Source: Musa acuminata AAA Group
Lineage: Eukaryota > Streptophyta > Magnoliopsida > Zingiberales > Musaceae
Assembly: GCF_036884655.1 (NCBI RefSeq)
Contig: NC_088355.1
Span: 21,392,001 to 21,456,000 of the forward strand
Length of the DNA: 64,000 nucleotides
Reading direction: 5' to 3'
In this document: positions 1 to 9,766 of the stretch, piece after piece
Layout of the letters: each line of letters begins with the position of its first letter
Numbering within the stretch: the first letter of the stretch is position 1
The notes under the pieces: generated by a model
What the model saw: only the letters and a program-made list of their open reading frames with translations
Told to the model about the DNA's origin: nothing
Databases searched by the model: none
Program-made: the position numbers and the translations under genes

Positions 1-781
1 AATCATAGCATCAGTGTTTATAGCATCAAATCAATTCATATATTTCTCCCCCTTTGTCATCAACAAAAAGCATGGTAGATGTGATACCAGGAGAATAATA
101 TAAGCAAGCATATAAAGGAAGGCATGATACGTATAATGCTTTGAATACTTCTTCTCCCCTTTTTGTTATAATCCTTTGTGCATGAAGGAGAAATGTCATT
201 TTATCAAATCCATTTCGGAAAAATATTTTTCAAAAGAGTGTGTTTGATTTTTGTCATTCCAACTATTAAGCGAATCCAAAAATGAGATGAATTCTTTCAT
301 GCATTCGGACAAGATTATGCTACAGTTTTTCAAAAATCAAAACATTTCAACACATGGCAATCAAGTGATCCAATAAAGTCCGAAAAATAATTTTGACTAG
401 TTTATGTATTCGGACACATCAACATTCCTAATTCTCTTCTTATAAAATCAAATTGTTCTTCACCTAGAGGTTTTATAAAAATGTCAGCTAGTTGATGTTT
501 AGTATCAATGACAATGACTTATCAACTGCATTGGTATATCACTTTTTCAAACTATATTTATCATGGAAATCAAAGCACAAGGTTTTCAAAACTTTTAGTT
601 TCAATATAAAATCCGAGATAACCATTTAGTTTTTATTTACCACAAGGCACAGGGCATATATTCACCACGATAGATGTTTACAACTCTACATATGCTCAAA
701 ATATATCAGGTAACCATAGCACATCATGGTGAGTAACATAAGGAGTTTACAATAACAACAGATGATTGTGTTCATACAAGC
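1..781 (-). mobile_element. 3' non-coding end of a Sirevirus-like element
   Basis: No ORF of note. Read on the minus strand it carries polypurine motifs of the AAAGGGGGAG type (complement of about 46-58 and 154-164), next to GATGACAAAG-like text. The same combination occurs upstream of the two plus-strand LTRs at 21165 and 47496. Multiple polypurine tracts before the 3' LTR are a known Sirevirus trait. I infer that this is the tail of the element whose 5' LTR is at 4404-6163; its 3' LTR would lie left of the window. Confidence 0.6.
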
Positions 782-1891
782 TCATTCATGAGGTGAAAAA
801 TTAAAGTGCCTAAACAAGGAGTCAAATTGACGATGAATTTGCTGCAGCTCAGATAGGATTTGATCTTGTCGTTGTTCAAGCTGTTCTTGTCTTTGTTCGA
901 ATCGGTCCATCCGAATCCCAATATCTTCGACAAATGATGTATGAGTTTGCTCAGATGGATGTGTTTCCTCAAAGGGACAGATCGGAGGAGATTGGGTACC
1001 CCTAAATACTGGTGTTTCCGATTCTGGTTCAGGTTGAGGGGGATCAGTTCGTCTTGGCATTCTAACCCAGTTACCGTTTCTATAAAAACATCTTAATCGA
1101 TGAAGTAGATTTTTATTAATTATGCTAAATCTATCTACTTTTATTACTTCTTCTTCCGGTGGTATTAGAATATCGTAGGCTTTCATTATTCTAGTTATTA
1201 TACCACCATATGGGAGCATCATGTCTTTCTTAGATAGTTCTAACATGTTTTGCTAGATAAGATAACCAAGACAGATGCCATGTCCTTTCATGATCAAATA
1301 CATAGTTCCTAATTCTAATTGGCTTACTTCATCATGATGGTATTGTTTAGGGAGAATGATGCTAGTTAGGATATGATGAAGTACCTTAGTGTTTAGAGGC
1401 AATAGATGTTCACAACTTTTAGGAACAAATGCTAAATTGGGATTGGCAAAAATTGTTCCTAGGGCTTCAACGTATGTTGTTCCAACAGTTTCATCATCCC
1501 ATGATCCTCTAAAGTAAAGTCCTCTACTTTTCATGGGAATGCTTATCATGTCGCAAATGAATCTATCCGTAATTGAGATGTGTTGTCCTAAAAGATAGGT
1601 GGACATTCTTTCTTCTTCATCTACTTGTATGTTGTTGTAAAACAATCTAACAAGTCTTGGATAGATGGGTTCGTTAATTTGCAAAATTGGAAGTAGATCT
1701 AAGTTTGCAAACCATTGGATTGTTTCTAAGTCTCTTAGTTCATTTAAGTCTACGTATTTTCCCTTATTGACACTCCTAAGTTCGAAAGAGGAAAAAATTT
1801 TAGCATGGTATTTTGAATCGAAAAGGGTGAGATCAAAATCTTCTACTAATCTCCTCTTTCCTTTGTCCCTTGAGGATCTTCTAGATCCCAT
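782..1891 (-). CDS. Additional ORF of a pol-less Sirevirus-like element (one internal stop)
   Basis: Reading from ATG at 1891, 212 codons run to a TAG at 1253-1255. After two further codons the same frame reopens at an ATG (1246) and runs 154 codons to 782. I read it as one ORF of about 370 codons with a single nonsense codon. The N-terminus is basic (MGSRRSSRDKGKRR). The middle is a hydrophobic/charged mix that resembles the 'putative plant transposon protein' families from memory only. The C-terminus is proline-rich, then a heptad-like coiled coil (RMDRFEQRQEQLEQRQDQ). No polymerase, integrase or protease motif is visible. It lies on the same strand as the upstream gag, where a Sirevirus would carry pol or an env-like ORF. 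Function unknown. Confidence 0.6.
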
Positions 1892-2751
1892 AACTACTGC
1901 TGTTTAGAACAATAGTGATAAGCAAGAGTAAATGAATCAAAAAACAGAGTTTAAGGGCTTCTTAGAGAGTACCTTAGTGAGATCTTCAAGAGAGGGAAGG
2001 ATTGTTGATGCTTTGCTTCGAAATGAGGGGTTTTTGGGATGCTAAGATGGGAGAAATAGGGATGGAGGAGGCTTGGGAGAGCAGAGAAGGGAAGAGAGTG
2101 AGTTGGGGTCGGTTTCACCGCCGGCCCTAGCTTGGGTTAAAAAGGGGCAGAGTTGCGGGCGGTTGCACCTCTGGCTGGAGCGGTGCAACCACTCGCAACA
2201 CGTGACAGCTGGAGGTGCTACCTCCAGTTGGGGCGGTGCCACCGCCTGCAGGCGGTGAGCACTTGTTCTTATCAGTGTGATCTGATCTGAGAGTTTTTCT
2301 GTCTTGAGGAGAATTTTCATTCAGAGCAATCAACTTTACTTACGTAATTACGTAAGAATTTTTATTTTAAGATAAGGACTTTTGCACGATCAAGATAGAT
2401 TTTTAACGTGCATACTCTCAATGTCGTGCACGTGTTTGTGATAGTTTCTTCAAGTTGGTAAGTCTTGCAAGTTCATGACAGACTTAGTCACTTCATGATA
2501 TAGAGTTAGATTCAAAGGTTATGAACGGATGAAATTGATGGGTTCGAAAATCCAGGGGATATGTGAATTTGGGAATCATACATTTTTAATTCTGAAAAGT
2601 CAAATAAGGTTATATCTAAGTCGCATTTGTGATTCATAATCTCCATCTGTAATCTAGGCTAGAGAGCATTGCGAGTTCCTTTTTGGATCTTGGGTTATGA
2701 ATATCGAGAATCAAGGAGCAGAATATTATTTCTTGCTCCAGCCTAAAACTT
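1892..2751 (-). other. Leader-like spacer between gag and the additional ORF
   Basis: About 860 bp with no pol homology. On the minus strand it holds a short palindrome array (2127-2260), then a C/T-rich stretch (2040-2125) like a plant 5' leader. A possible small 5'-UTR intron follows just before the ATG at 1891: an AAG/GTACTC donor near 1970 and a CAG acceptor near 1900. This arrangement is inference; no transcript evidence is available. Confidence 0.35.
2127..2260 (-). repeat. Internal copy of the GGTGCAACCGCC palindrome array
   Basis: Five or so units of GGCGGTTGCACC / GGTGCTACCTCC / GGCGGTGCC type, the same motif that fills the U3 part of the Sirevirus-like LTRs at 5285-5650, 8455-8815, 22020-22620 and 48430-48905. 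Here it lies inside the element, roughly 240 bp upstream of the additional ORF. Confidence 0.75.
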
Positions 2752-4353
2752 TTATGTTTTTAATGTTTTTACAGGAAGGGATAAATTTTTAGGTACCCAT
2801 TTGCTTTTGGGTGCCTCACAAATAGATCTACATTGTTTATCATGTTGTATAGCATTTATCATGGTTCCTTTAGGAACCCAAATCAATTTGTTTGGACTAA
2901 TTTTCTTGAATGGACAATAGTGCGTATTGTGTCCAAATTTGCAACAAAAGTTGCATTTGGTTTGGTGTTGAACATGTAAGATGAGGTCTTTTATGAAGGT
3001 GGTTGGATTTTGGTGAGAACTTCTCACAAATCCAATTCCACTCCTTTTTGGAACGTGACCCTTGTTTGCAAGGATCATGTTTAATGACTTGCTACCAACC
3101 TTGAATTTCTTCAATGTGTCTTTAAGTAGCAAGTTTTCTTTTTGGAGAGATTCTAGATCATGGCATTTGATGCATGGATCTAAACTATCATGATATTCGG
3201 TTTTTAACTTATCAAAATCACAAGGAAGACTATCATGCTCCTTTTTTAGCAATTTATATTTTCTATTGATAATCTTGCATTCATCAAATAAGTCATGGAA
3301 GGCATTTAATAATTCATCGAAAGATAAATCTGCATCTAATAAATTTGTTACCTCCTCTCCGATGGCCATTAAGGCATAATGAGCAACTTGCTCGGTGTTG
3401 GACTCCTCTTCTTCAGACGCGCTCGAATCATCCCATATTGCTTTGAGCGCCTTCTTCTTTGTTGTTCTCTTTTTGACTTGGGGACAATCACTCTTGTAGT
3501 GTCCCGACTTTTTGCACTCATAGCAAATAACTTGGTCCTTCTTGGGTTCAAGTTTATTTTTAGTGTCATTCTTAAACTTGTTTCTTTTAATGAATTTTTT
3601 AAATTTTCTTGTTAGAAGTGCCAAGTCATCATCACAGTCCTCATCACTTGAGTTTTCTTTCAAGTGGTCTTCCAAAGTTCTAAGTGTCATATCCTTCCTG
3701 TTCTTTGGAAGGATGTCTTCTTGCTCTTCATGAGCTTTGCAAGTCATCTCGTAGGTCATTAATGACCCAATTAGTTCTTCAAGAGGGAAGTTGTTTAGAT
3801 CTTTCGCCTCTTGAATAGTAGTGACTTTAGGATCCCAACTCTTAGGAAGGGATCTTAGAAACTTATTAACGAGCTCAAAATCCGAAAAACTTTTTCTGAG
3901 TCCTTTTAGACCATTGACGACATCCGTGAAACGGGTAAACATGTCGCCAATAGTCTCACTCGATTTCATCCGGAAAAGTTCGAAAGAGTGTAACAAAAGA
4001 TTGATTATTGACTCTTTCACTCTACTTGTGCCTTCATGAGTCACTTTGAGTGTGTGCCAAATATCAAATGTGGTTTCACAAATCGAAACACGATTAAACT
4101 CGTTTTTATCAAGTGCACAAAATAAGGCATTCATAGCCTTTGCATTAAGAGCGAAAGCCTTCTTCTCCAAATCATTCCAATCGATCATTGGAAGAGAAGA
4201 CTTCGAAAAACCATTCTCGACAAGATTCTAAAGTTCAAAATCCATAGAAATAAGAAAGATCCTCATTCGGGTCTTCCAATAGGTGTAGTCCGTCCCATTG
4301 AACATGGGTGGACGTGTAATAGAATAGCCCTCTTGGTTTCCGTCGTAAGCCAT
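2752..4353 (-). pseudogene. Ty1/copia (Sirevirus-like) gag with one nonsense codon
   Basis: The start codon is the complement of 4351-4353; the stop is at 2752. The N-terminal part has the gag signature around NGTDYTYWKTRMR and a UBN2-type domain (LKVTHEGTSRVKES, FTDVVNGLKGL, LEELIGSLMTYEM). A CCHC zinc knuckle, CYECKKSGHYKSDC, lies at about 3481-3525, and a second CNFCCKFGHNTHYC cluster near the C-terminus. TAG at 4228-4230 replaces the Trp codon seen in the related gag at 43693-44703, so the first 41 codons are cut off from the rest. The frame ends without running into protease or integrase. Confidence 0.85.
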
Positions 4354-4389
4354 CTCTCTTGGGTTTTAATCCGTTTGAGAGTTAATCGA

Positions 4390-4401
4390 GCTCTGATACC
4401 A
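4390..4401 (-). other. Primer-binding site (initiator tRNA-Met type)
   Basis: On the minus strand this reads TGGTATCAGAGC, the usual copia primer site complementary to the initiator tRNA-Met 3' end. It sits two bases inside the LTR that ends at 4404 and thereby fixes the element's orientation. Confidence 0.85.
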
Positions 4402-4403
4402 AT

Positions 4404-6163
4404 TGTTAGGATCTAGAGCACTAAGAGGGGGGGGGGTGAATTAGTGTAGCGGAAATTTTTCAGCGATTAAAACGAAAGCTGCGTTCGTTCGATAAAAACG
4501 ATTTCGATGTGAAAGCTGATTGTAAGATTACTTTAACTTGAGATTAAGCGAGAAGACGTTAAAGTAGATCTACGAAGGCAGTTTGCAATTTATGATGGAA
4601 AGTAGAATACAAGCGCAAACTGAAAAGCGACGTTCGTACGATAAAAGTCGATTTACGTCTAAACGCAGATTTGGAAAGTTCTGAACTTAGAAACTTGTTT
4701 GTAAGATAGCAGAAGGCAGTAAACAGTTATGATTGAAATCAAAACGTAAACGTAAACTGAAATATGATGATCGTACAGAAAAATGATTTACGTATAAACG
4801 CAGATTCGGAAAGTTCTGAACTTAGAAACTTGTTCGTAAAATCGCAGAAGGCAGTAAGCTATTGAGAAGTTTGCAGTGAAGGTAAAATGCTCAAAGGAAA
4901 TGCAAACCAAGATTTAGAGTGGTTCGGTCAATCTTGACCTACTCCACTTTTGGCTTCTTCCACCGACGAGGTCACCGACGTCAACTAGAGGCCTTCCTTC
5001 AATAGGCGAAGGCCAACCACCTTTTTCCATATTCACTCCTTTTGACGGGCTTAGGAGACAACCCTTACAGAAGTTTTCTCTCCTCTCTTTACAACTCAAA
5101 CTTTGAAGAACAGAAGGAGGAGAACTTTTGGTCTTTACAATAGTTTTGAGCTCTAAGAATCACAGAAAGATATCAAGATTTCGAGTGTAAGTTGCTACCT
5201 TTCAGTGCTGAATAGGTGGGGTATTTATAGGCCCCAACCCAGTTCAAATTTAGAGCTCAAAACTGTCAATTCCCGGAATTCCGGGATCAGGCGGTTGCAC
5301 CTCCTGACTAGGGCGGTTGCACCGCCTAGCAGAGCTCGAAGACTGAGCCTCTGGGCGGTGCCACCTCTATCAAGGGCGGTTGCACCTCTCTGCCAGAGCT
5401 CGAAGACCGAGCTCAAGCGGTTGCGCCTCCTGATTGGGGCGGTTGCACCGCTTGGCAAAGCTCGAAACTTGAGCTCAGGCGGTGCCACCTCTTGTCAGGA
5501 GAGGTTGCACCGCCCAGTCTCGCTTGGAGATTGAGCCCAAGCGGTTGCACCTCCTGGCTAGGGTGGTTGCACCGCCCAGTCTCCCTGGGAGACTTAGCCC
5601 AAGCGGTTGCACCTCCTGGCTTGGGCGGTTGCACCTCCCACAGCAACCAGTGTCCGAATGGGTTGATCCATTCGGCCCAATTTGGGTTTTTCAGGGGCCC
5701 AATTGCCCCAAGATTAAGCTAATGGGATCACCTCCCATTTTCAACTTAATCATTAGTGCTAACTACGATAAATCCTAAGACAATTTCTACAGCTTGCTCC
5801 GGTGCGTCAATCGCATCTTCCGGCGAGTTTCCGACGAACTTCCGTCGATCATCCGATGAACCCTCGGTGATTCTCCTGCGGACTTCCGGTAAACTCCTGG
5901 ACTTGCGACGATCCACTTGGCAAGTTCCGACGAGCTTCTTTGGCAAGCTTCTGGACTTCTCGGATTTGTTCCCGCAGAACCTTCGACAACTGTCCGAACT
6001 TTCGTTGAGCTCTCGAACTCCCAACGTGATCATTGTCATGACTCCGGCGCAACTCCTGCTGCATGTCTTACTTTCATCGTAGTTAATCCTGCACACTTAT
6101 CTCAACACATAGATTAGACAACAAATGACAATTGACTTCATCATCAAAATCCGAGATTCTACA
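4404..6163 (-). mobile_element. 5' LTR of the minus-strand Sirevirus-like element
   Basis: Minus-strand ends are TGTAGAATCTCGG (6163) and CCTAACA (4404), matching the ends TGTTGAATCTCG...CCTAACA of the plus-strand LTRs at 21165-23810 and 47496-49978. Length 1760 bp, shorter than those two. TATA box is the complement of 5222-5229 (TATAAATA). The palindrome array lies upstream of it in U3. Only degenerate relics of the 18-bp array remain in U5 (about 4625-4830). It is inserted into a copia leader at 6164. Confidence 0.85.
5285..5650 (-). repeat. U3 palindrome array in LTR
   Basis: Repeated GGCGGTTGCACC units alternate with CAGAGCTCGAAGACTGAGCTC-like inverted repeats. The array ends about 60 bp upstream of the TATA box on the minus strand. 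About ten GGTGCAAC-type units are visible. Confidence 0.8.
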
Positions 6164-7275
6164 AAAAGACCCCTCCATAACACCTCTCAATGGTGAGAAA
6201 GAGTGTCGTCCATATCTAAAAACTATAACAGAAAAATTACAATAACAACGCATAAAACTATTCTTTGTGATATGTCAACACACATAGTTCAAAAATCAAT
6301 CATTGCACAAGAACCTAGCCCTAATACCACTATTGGAAAACCTTGGGTAAAGCATCACATACAAAGTGGAAGAACAAAAATAAAATCCAGATTCTCAAAA
6401 AAGAATATCTTATCATTTTGCAACATAAGAAATCGTAAAACTGGAAAACTATGCATATCATGTGAGATGTGTTATATAGGGAGATCGTATATCCTTGAAA
6501 AATCTCAAATCTCTAGGACAAGACGAAGGAGGTCAACTATCCTCCTCTCTAGTGGTGATCGACATGGCAGATGGGGCGACGACGCTCCTCAAATTGCAGC
6601 ACGATCTTCCTCTCAATGCGCACCATAAGACTGCACCGTGATCAAGAAGGGGGTCGACCCTTCTTTTTATCCACATGCCCCAAACAGGGGCTATCAACTA
6701 AGGGTGAGAGGAGAGGGAGGAGAATAAGAGGGACAGCCAAGAGGAGACTGGCCTATAACATCTTTTGGTCCCTCCTATTTATAGAGGTTCCTACCACTTA
6801 GCCCTAATGAATCTTGTCTTATTTGGTATTAAATCTCTATCCAATTACCTAATTCCCTTATATTAGTGGATCTCTATTCAATAATCTCTCATTGACTCTT
6901 ATTAGATCTCATCTACAGGATCCAACAATACAATGACTTATTAGATATCTAATAAGACAAGGGGTCGATAGATACCTCATTTATAAACATCTACTCATCG
7001 CAACACCTACCATATATGTGTGACCTTCTAGGCCCAATATTGAGCTGGCTGTGAGTCATACCTATTAAAACTCCTTTTAACTTAGTAAATTATTATCTCT
7101 ATAATAATTCACTCAACTCATCGACTATAGATGTACTAAGCCACTACGATATAGTCCCTAGACGATATAGGAGGATCCAATCTATTAGACATGTCTACCC
7201 TCATTTACTGTGTATCTATAGCCCCTTATCTATCTAATATTCCAGTGACCATACACTAAGCATGGTGCTATTAAG
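6164..7275 (-). mobile_element. Remnant of minus-strand copia element: leader, primer site and 5' LTR
   Basis: The minus-strand LTR sequence runs from about 7275 to 6333 and ends in CCAATA (normally CCAACA). A decayed primer site (complement of TAATACCACTA) is at about 6322-6332 and a short leader follows to 6164. Sequence between 7000 and 7270 matches the minus-strand solo LTR at 57451-58943. The outer end is cut where a plus-strand LTR of the same family starts at 7276. No intact ORF. Confidence 0.65.
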
Positions 7276-7383
7276 TGCTGGTCATAGGTGCCCAACAAAC
7301 CAATCACGTGAGTGATTGCACGTGTGACTTGTTACAGAATCTTTTTGCTTATTATATTTTGGCATATATCACTTTATAACTAT

Positions 7384-7478
<95 letters not shown>

Positions 7479-7620
7479 CGATGTCCTTAGATTTGTGCAA
7501 TCGGATCGTGATGTGATCACGAAAATAAGATCGATTCACTTTTAAACACATATCCTAAATAATTCCAGTTATAGGTTACTCGAGAGGGACATCGTGATAA
7601 CCGGACAAACTGGTGTATTG
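7276..7620 (+). mobile_element. Copia (Angela-like) LTR, left part of an interrupted copy
   Basis: Begins TGCTGGTCATAGGTGCCC, matching the LTR start at 26577. It continues through the AT repeat and breaks at 7620, where a Sirevirus solo LTR was inserted. The sequence resumes at 18977 (GCATACCCGTCC), which corresponds to the uninterrupted text near 26850 in the intact LTR. Confidence 0.8.
7386..7476. repeat. (AT)n microsatellite
   Basis: About 90 bp of pure AT/TA dinucleotide. The same LTR position at 26690-26706 and 58814-58824 has only short TATATA runs, so it expanded in this copy. Confidence 0.95.
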
Positions 7621-8454
7621 TGTTGAATCTCGTATTTTGATGATGAAACCACTTGATATATGTTTATGTTTTAATCTATATTTTGAGTGATGCATCATGC
7701 TTCGATCAGGATGAGACAATTAAAGCAGGAAAAATCATGTTGTGCCGGAGGAACATGTCAGAAGATTGGACGTCGGGTCGGTGGATCGATCGACGTATCG
7801 ACAGAAGGCTTCGGGCCATAGACTTGGGCATCGGGCCAAGAAGAGCGAGTATTGTGCCAAGGATATTGGAGTTGCAAAGTCAATTGGCCGATTGGGCAAT
7901 AGGCCATAGGAGAGGACGATGCGCCGAAGAATCGGATGAAGCATCGAGGGACCAATGACATGCCGGACAACTTGGTTAATTGCTTGGGATTAATTGTCTC
8001 AATCAAAGTTTTGTTTTACATGTGTAGGATTAACTATGATGGGAGTAAGACATGCAGTAGGAGTTACGCCGAAGTCAAGACTATGATCACGTTGGGAGTT
8101 TGAGAGTTCGACGGAAGTCTGGACGGTCATCGGAGGTTCTACGGGAACAAATCCAAGAAGTCCAGGAGCTTGCCAAAAGAAGCTTGTTGGAACTCGCCAA
8201 GTGGATCGTCGCAAGTCTAGGAGTTTGCCGGAAGTCCGCAGGAGCATCACCGAGGGTTCATCGGATGATTGACGGAAGTTCGCCGGAAGCTCGCCGGAAG
8301 AAGCGATTGACACACCGGAGCAAGTTGTAGTAAATGTCTTAAGAAATGTCGTAGTTAGCATGTAGATTAAGTTAGGAATGGGAGGTGATCCCATTAACTT
8401 AATATGTTGGCAATTGGGCCCTTGACAGACCCAGATTAGTTAGAATTCCTGCTA

Positions 8455-8815
8455 GGCGGTGGCACCGCTAGGGTCGCCGGTGGCACCGCCCAGGAGATGG
8501 TCTCCCAGGAAAGTTGGGCGGTGCAACTGCCCCAGTCAGGCGGTGGCACCGCCTGGGCTTAGTCTCCGAGCGAGACTGGGCGATGTAACCGCCCTTGACA
8601 AGCGGTGGAACCGCTTGAGCTCGGTCTCCGAGCTCTGCCAGGCAATGCAACCGCCCTAGTCAGGCGGTGGCACCGCCAGGGCTTAGTCTCCGAGTGAGAT
8701 TAGGCGGTGCAACCGCCCTTGTCAGGTGGTGGCACCGCCTAGAGGCTCAGTCTCCGAGCTGCCAGGCGGTTGTACCGCCCCAGTCAGGAGGTGGTATCGC
8801 CAGGACCCCGGAAAT
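8455..8815 (+). repeat. U3 palindrome array in solo LTR
   Basis: About nine pairs of GGCGGTGGCACCGCC / GGCGGTGCAACCGCC units separated by GGTCTCCGAGCTCTGCC-like spacers. It ends about 50 bp before the TATA box at 8863. Confidence 0.8.
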
Positions 8816-8862
8816 CTAGGAGATGACATTTTTTAGCTCCAAATTCAAACTAGTTTGGAGCC

Positions 8863-8870
8863 TATAAATA
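8863..8870 (+). promoter_or_regulatory. TATA box of Sirevirus-like LTR
   Basis: GCCTATAAATACCCC context is conserved in all four LTRs of this family in the window (complement of 5222-5229, 8863, 22682, 48964). It sits just downstream of the palindrome array, as expected for the U3/R promoter. Confidence 0.7.
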
Positions 8871-9199
8871 CCCCTCCCATCCTTAGGTAAAACACACAAG
8901 CACAAATAGATTAAAAAAGAGAAAACGCTGCTGCAATCTCTAGAATTTCCCTCCTCTAGCTTAAGTGTTAGAATTCTGTTTAAGAGAGGAGAGTGAGTGG
9001 TTGTAAGGGTTGTCTCCTAAACTAAGTAAAAAGAGAAGAGGAATCAGAGGTTGATCTTTGCCTAGTAAAGGAAGATCGTTAGTGGATGCCGATGGCCTCG
9101 ACGGAAGAGGAATCAGAGGAGTGGATGTAGGCCACGATTGACCGAACCACTATAAACTCTCGTCTTCTCTGGTTTGCATTTATTCTTGCTGCTTACCTT

Positions 9200-9585
9200 T
9201 GTTAGGACTCTAGCTACGAGAGTCCTAATTGAGAGAGACATTCATGTAAAACCTACCTAAGCTGACCCCTATTAAAGAGGCCGACTAGGGTTAGAAGGTT
9301 GTTTCTTAGAGAAGAATAAGGAGTTGTAAAGGAATAGGAGTCTTGAGTATGAGTCCTATTAGGAGTTGTTTAGAAGTAGGAGTCTTGAGTAGGAGCCCTA
9401 TTAGGAGTTAGGGTTTAGAAGCCCTATAAATAGTCATGTATTCCTCCTCTTTTCACAAGCAATAGATGAATCTTTTCTGCAGCCTTTGAGTAGCAACTTG
9501 GAGGGAAGAACCCCTATAGAGTTCCAAGGAGGCCGATCCCCTAAAGAGATCAACCCAAAGTTTAGAATCTGCAAGGGTTCTAACA
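9200..9585 (+). mobile_element. Solo LTR of the 55666-62969 gypsy family
   Basis: TGTTAGGACTCTAGCTACG to GGGTTCTAACA, 386 bp, nearly the same as the LTRs at 55666-56059 and 62585-62969. It is flanked by an exact 5-bp duplication ACCTT (9195-9199 and 9586-9590). It has its own TATAAATAG near 9425. The host sequence is the Sirevirus LTR, which continues on both sides. Confidence 0.93.
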
Positions 9586-9766
9586 ACCTTACTGCAAACC
9601 TCCATATGTGCTTTACTTCCTCATTACTTTTCCTGCACTCATTTACGAACTCGCTTTCAAGTTAAGTTTCCGAAAACGGTTTTACATCGAAAATGATTTC
9701 ATCGTACGAACATAGTTTTAAACGTCAAAAGTTTTCCGCTGCACTAATTCACACACCACCCCCCCC

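Larger units (their letters stand above)
7621..9766 (+). mobile_element. Sirevirus-like solo LTR, left part (interrupted)
   Basis: Starts TGTTGAATCTCG. It is interrupted by a small gypsy solo LTR (9200-9585) and then by the Tekay-like element from 9767 in its C-tract, and finishes at 18917-18976 (CTTAG...CCTAACA). Five-bp flanks are TATTG (7616-7620) and TGTTG (18977-18981), one mismatch, consistent with a target duplication. No internal region is attached, so it is a solo LTR. TATA box at 8863-8870. Confidence 0.85.

Noticed and set aside
4390..4401. Possible tRNA-related gene at TGGTATCAGAGC sites
   Set aside because: Only the 12-nt primer complement is present, with no cloverleaf around it.
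7312..7545. Open frame with a long YIYIYI run
   Set aside because: It is the (AT)n microsatellite read in frame.
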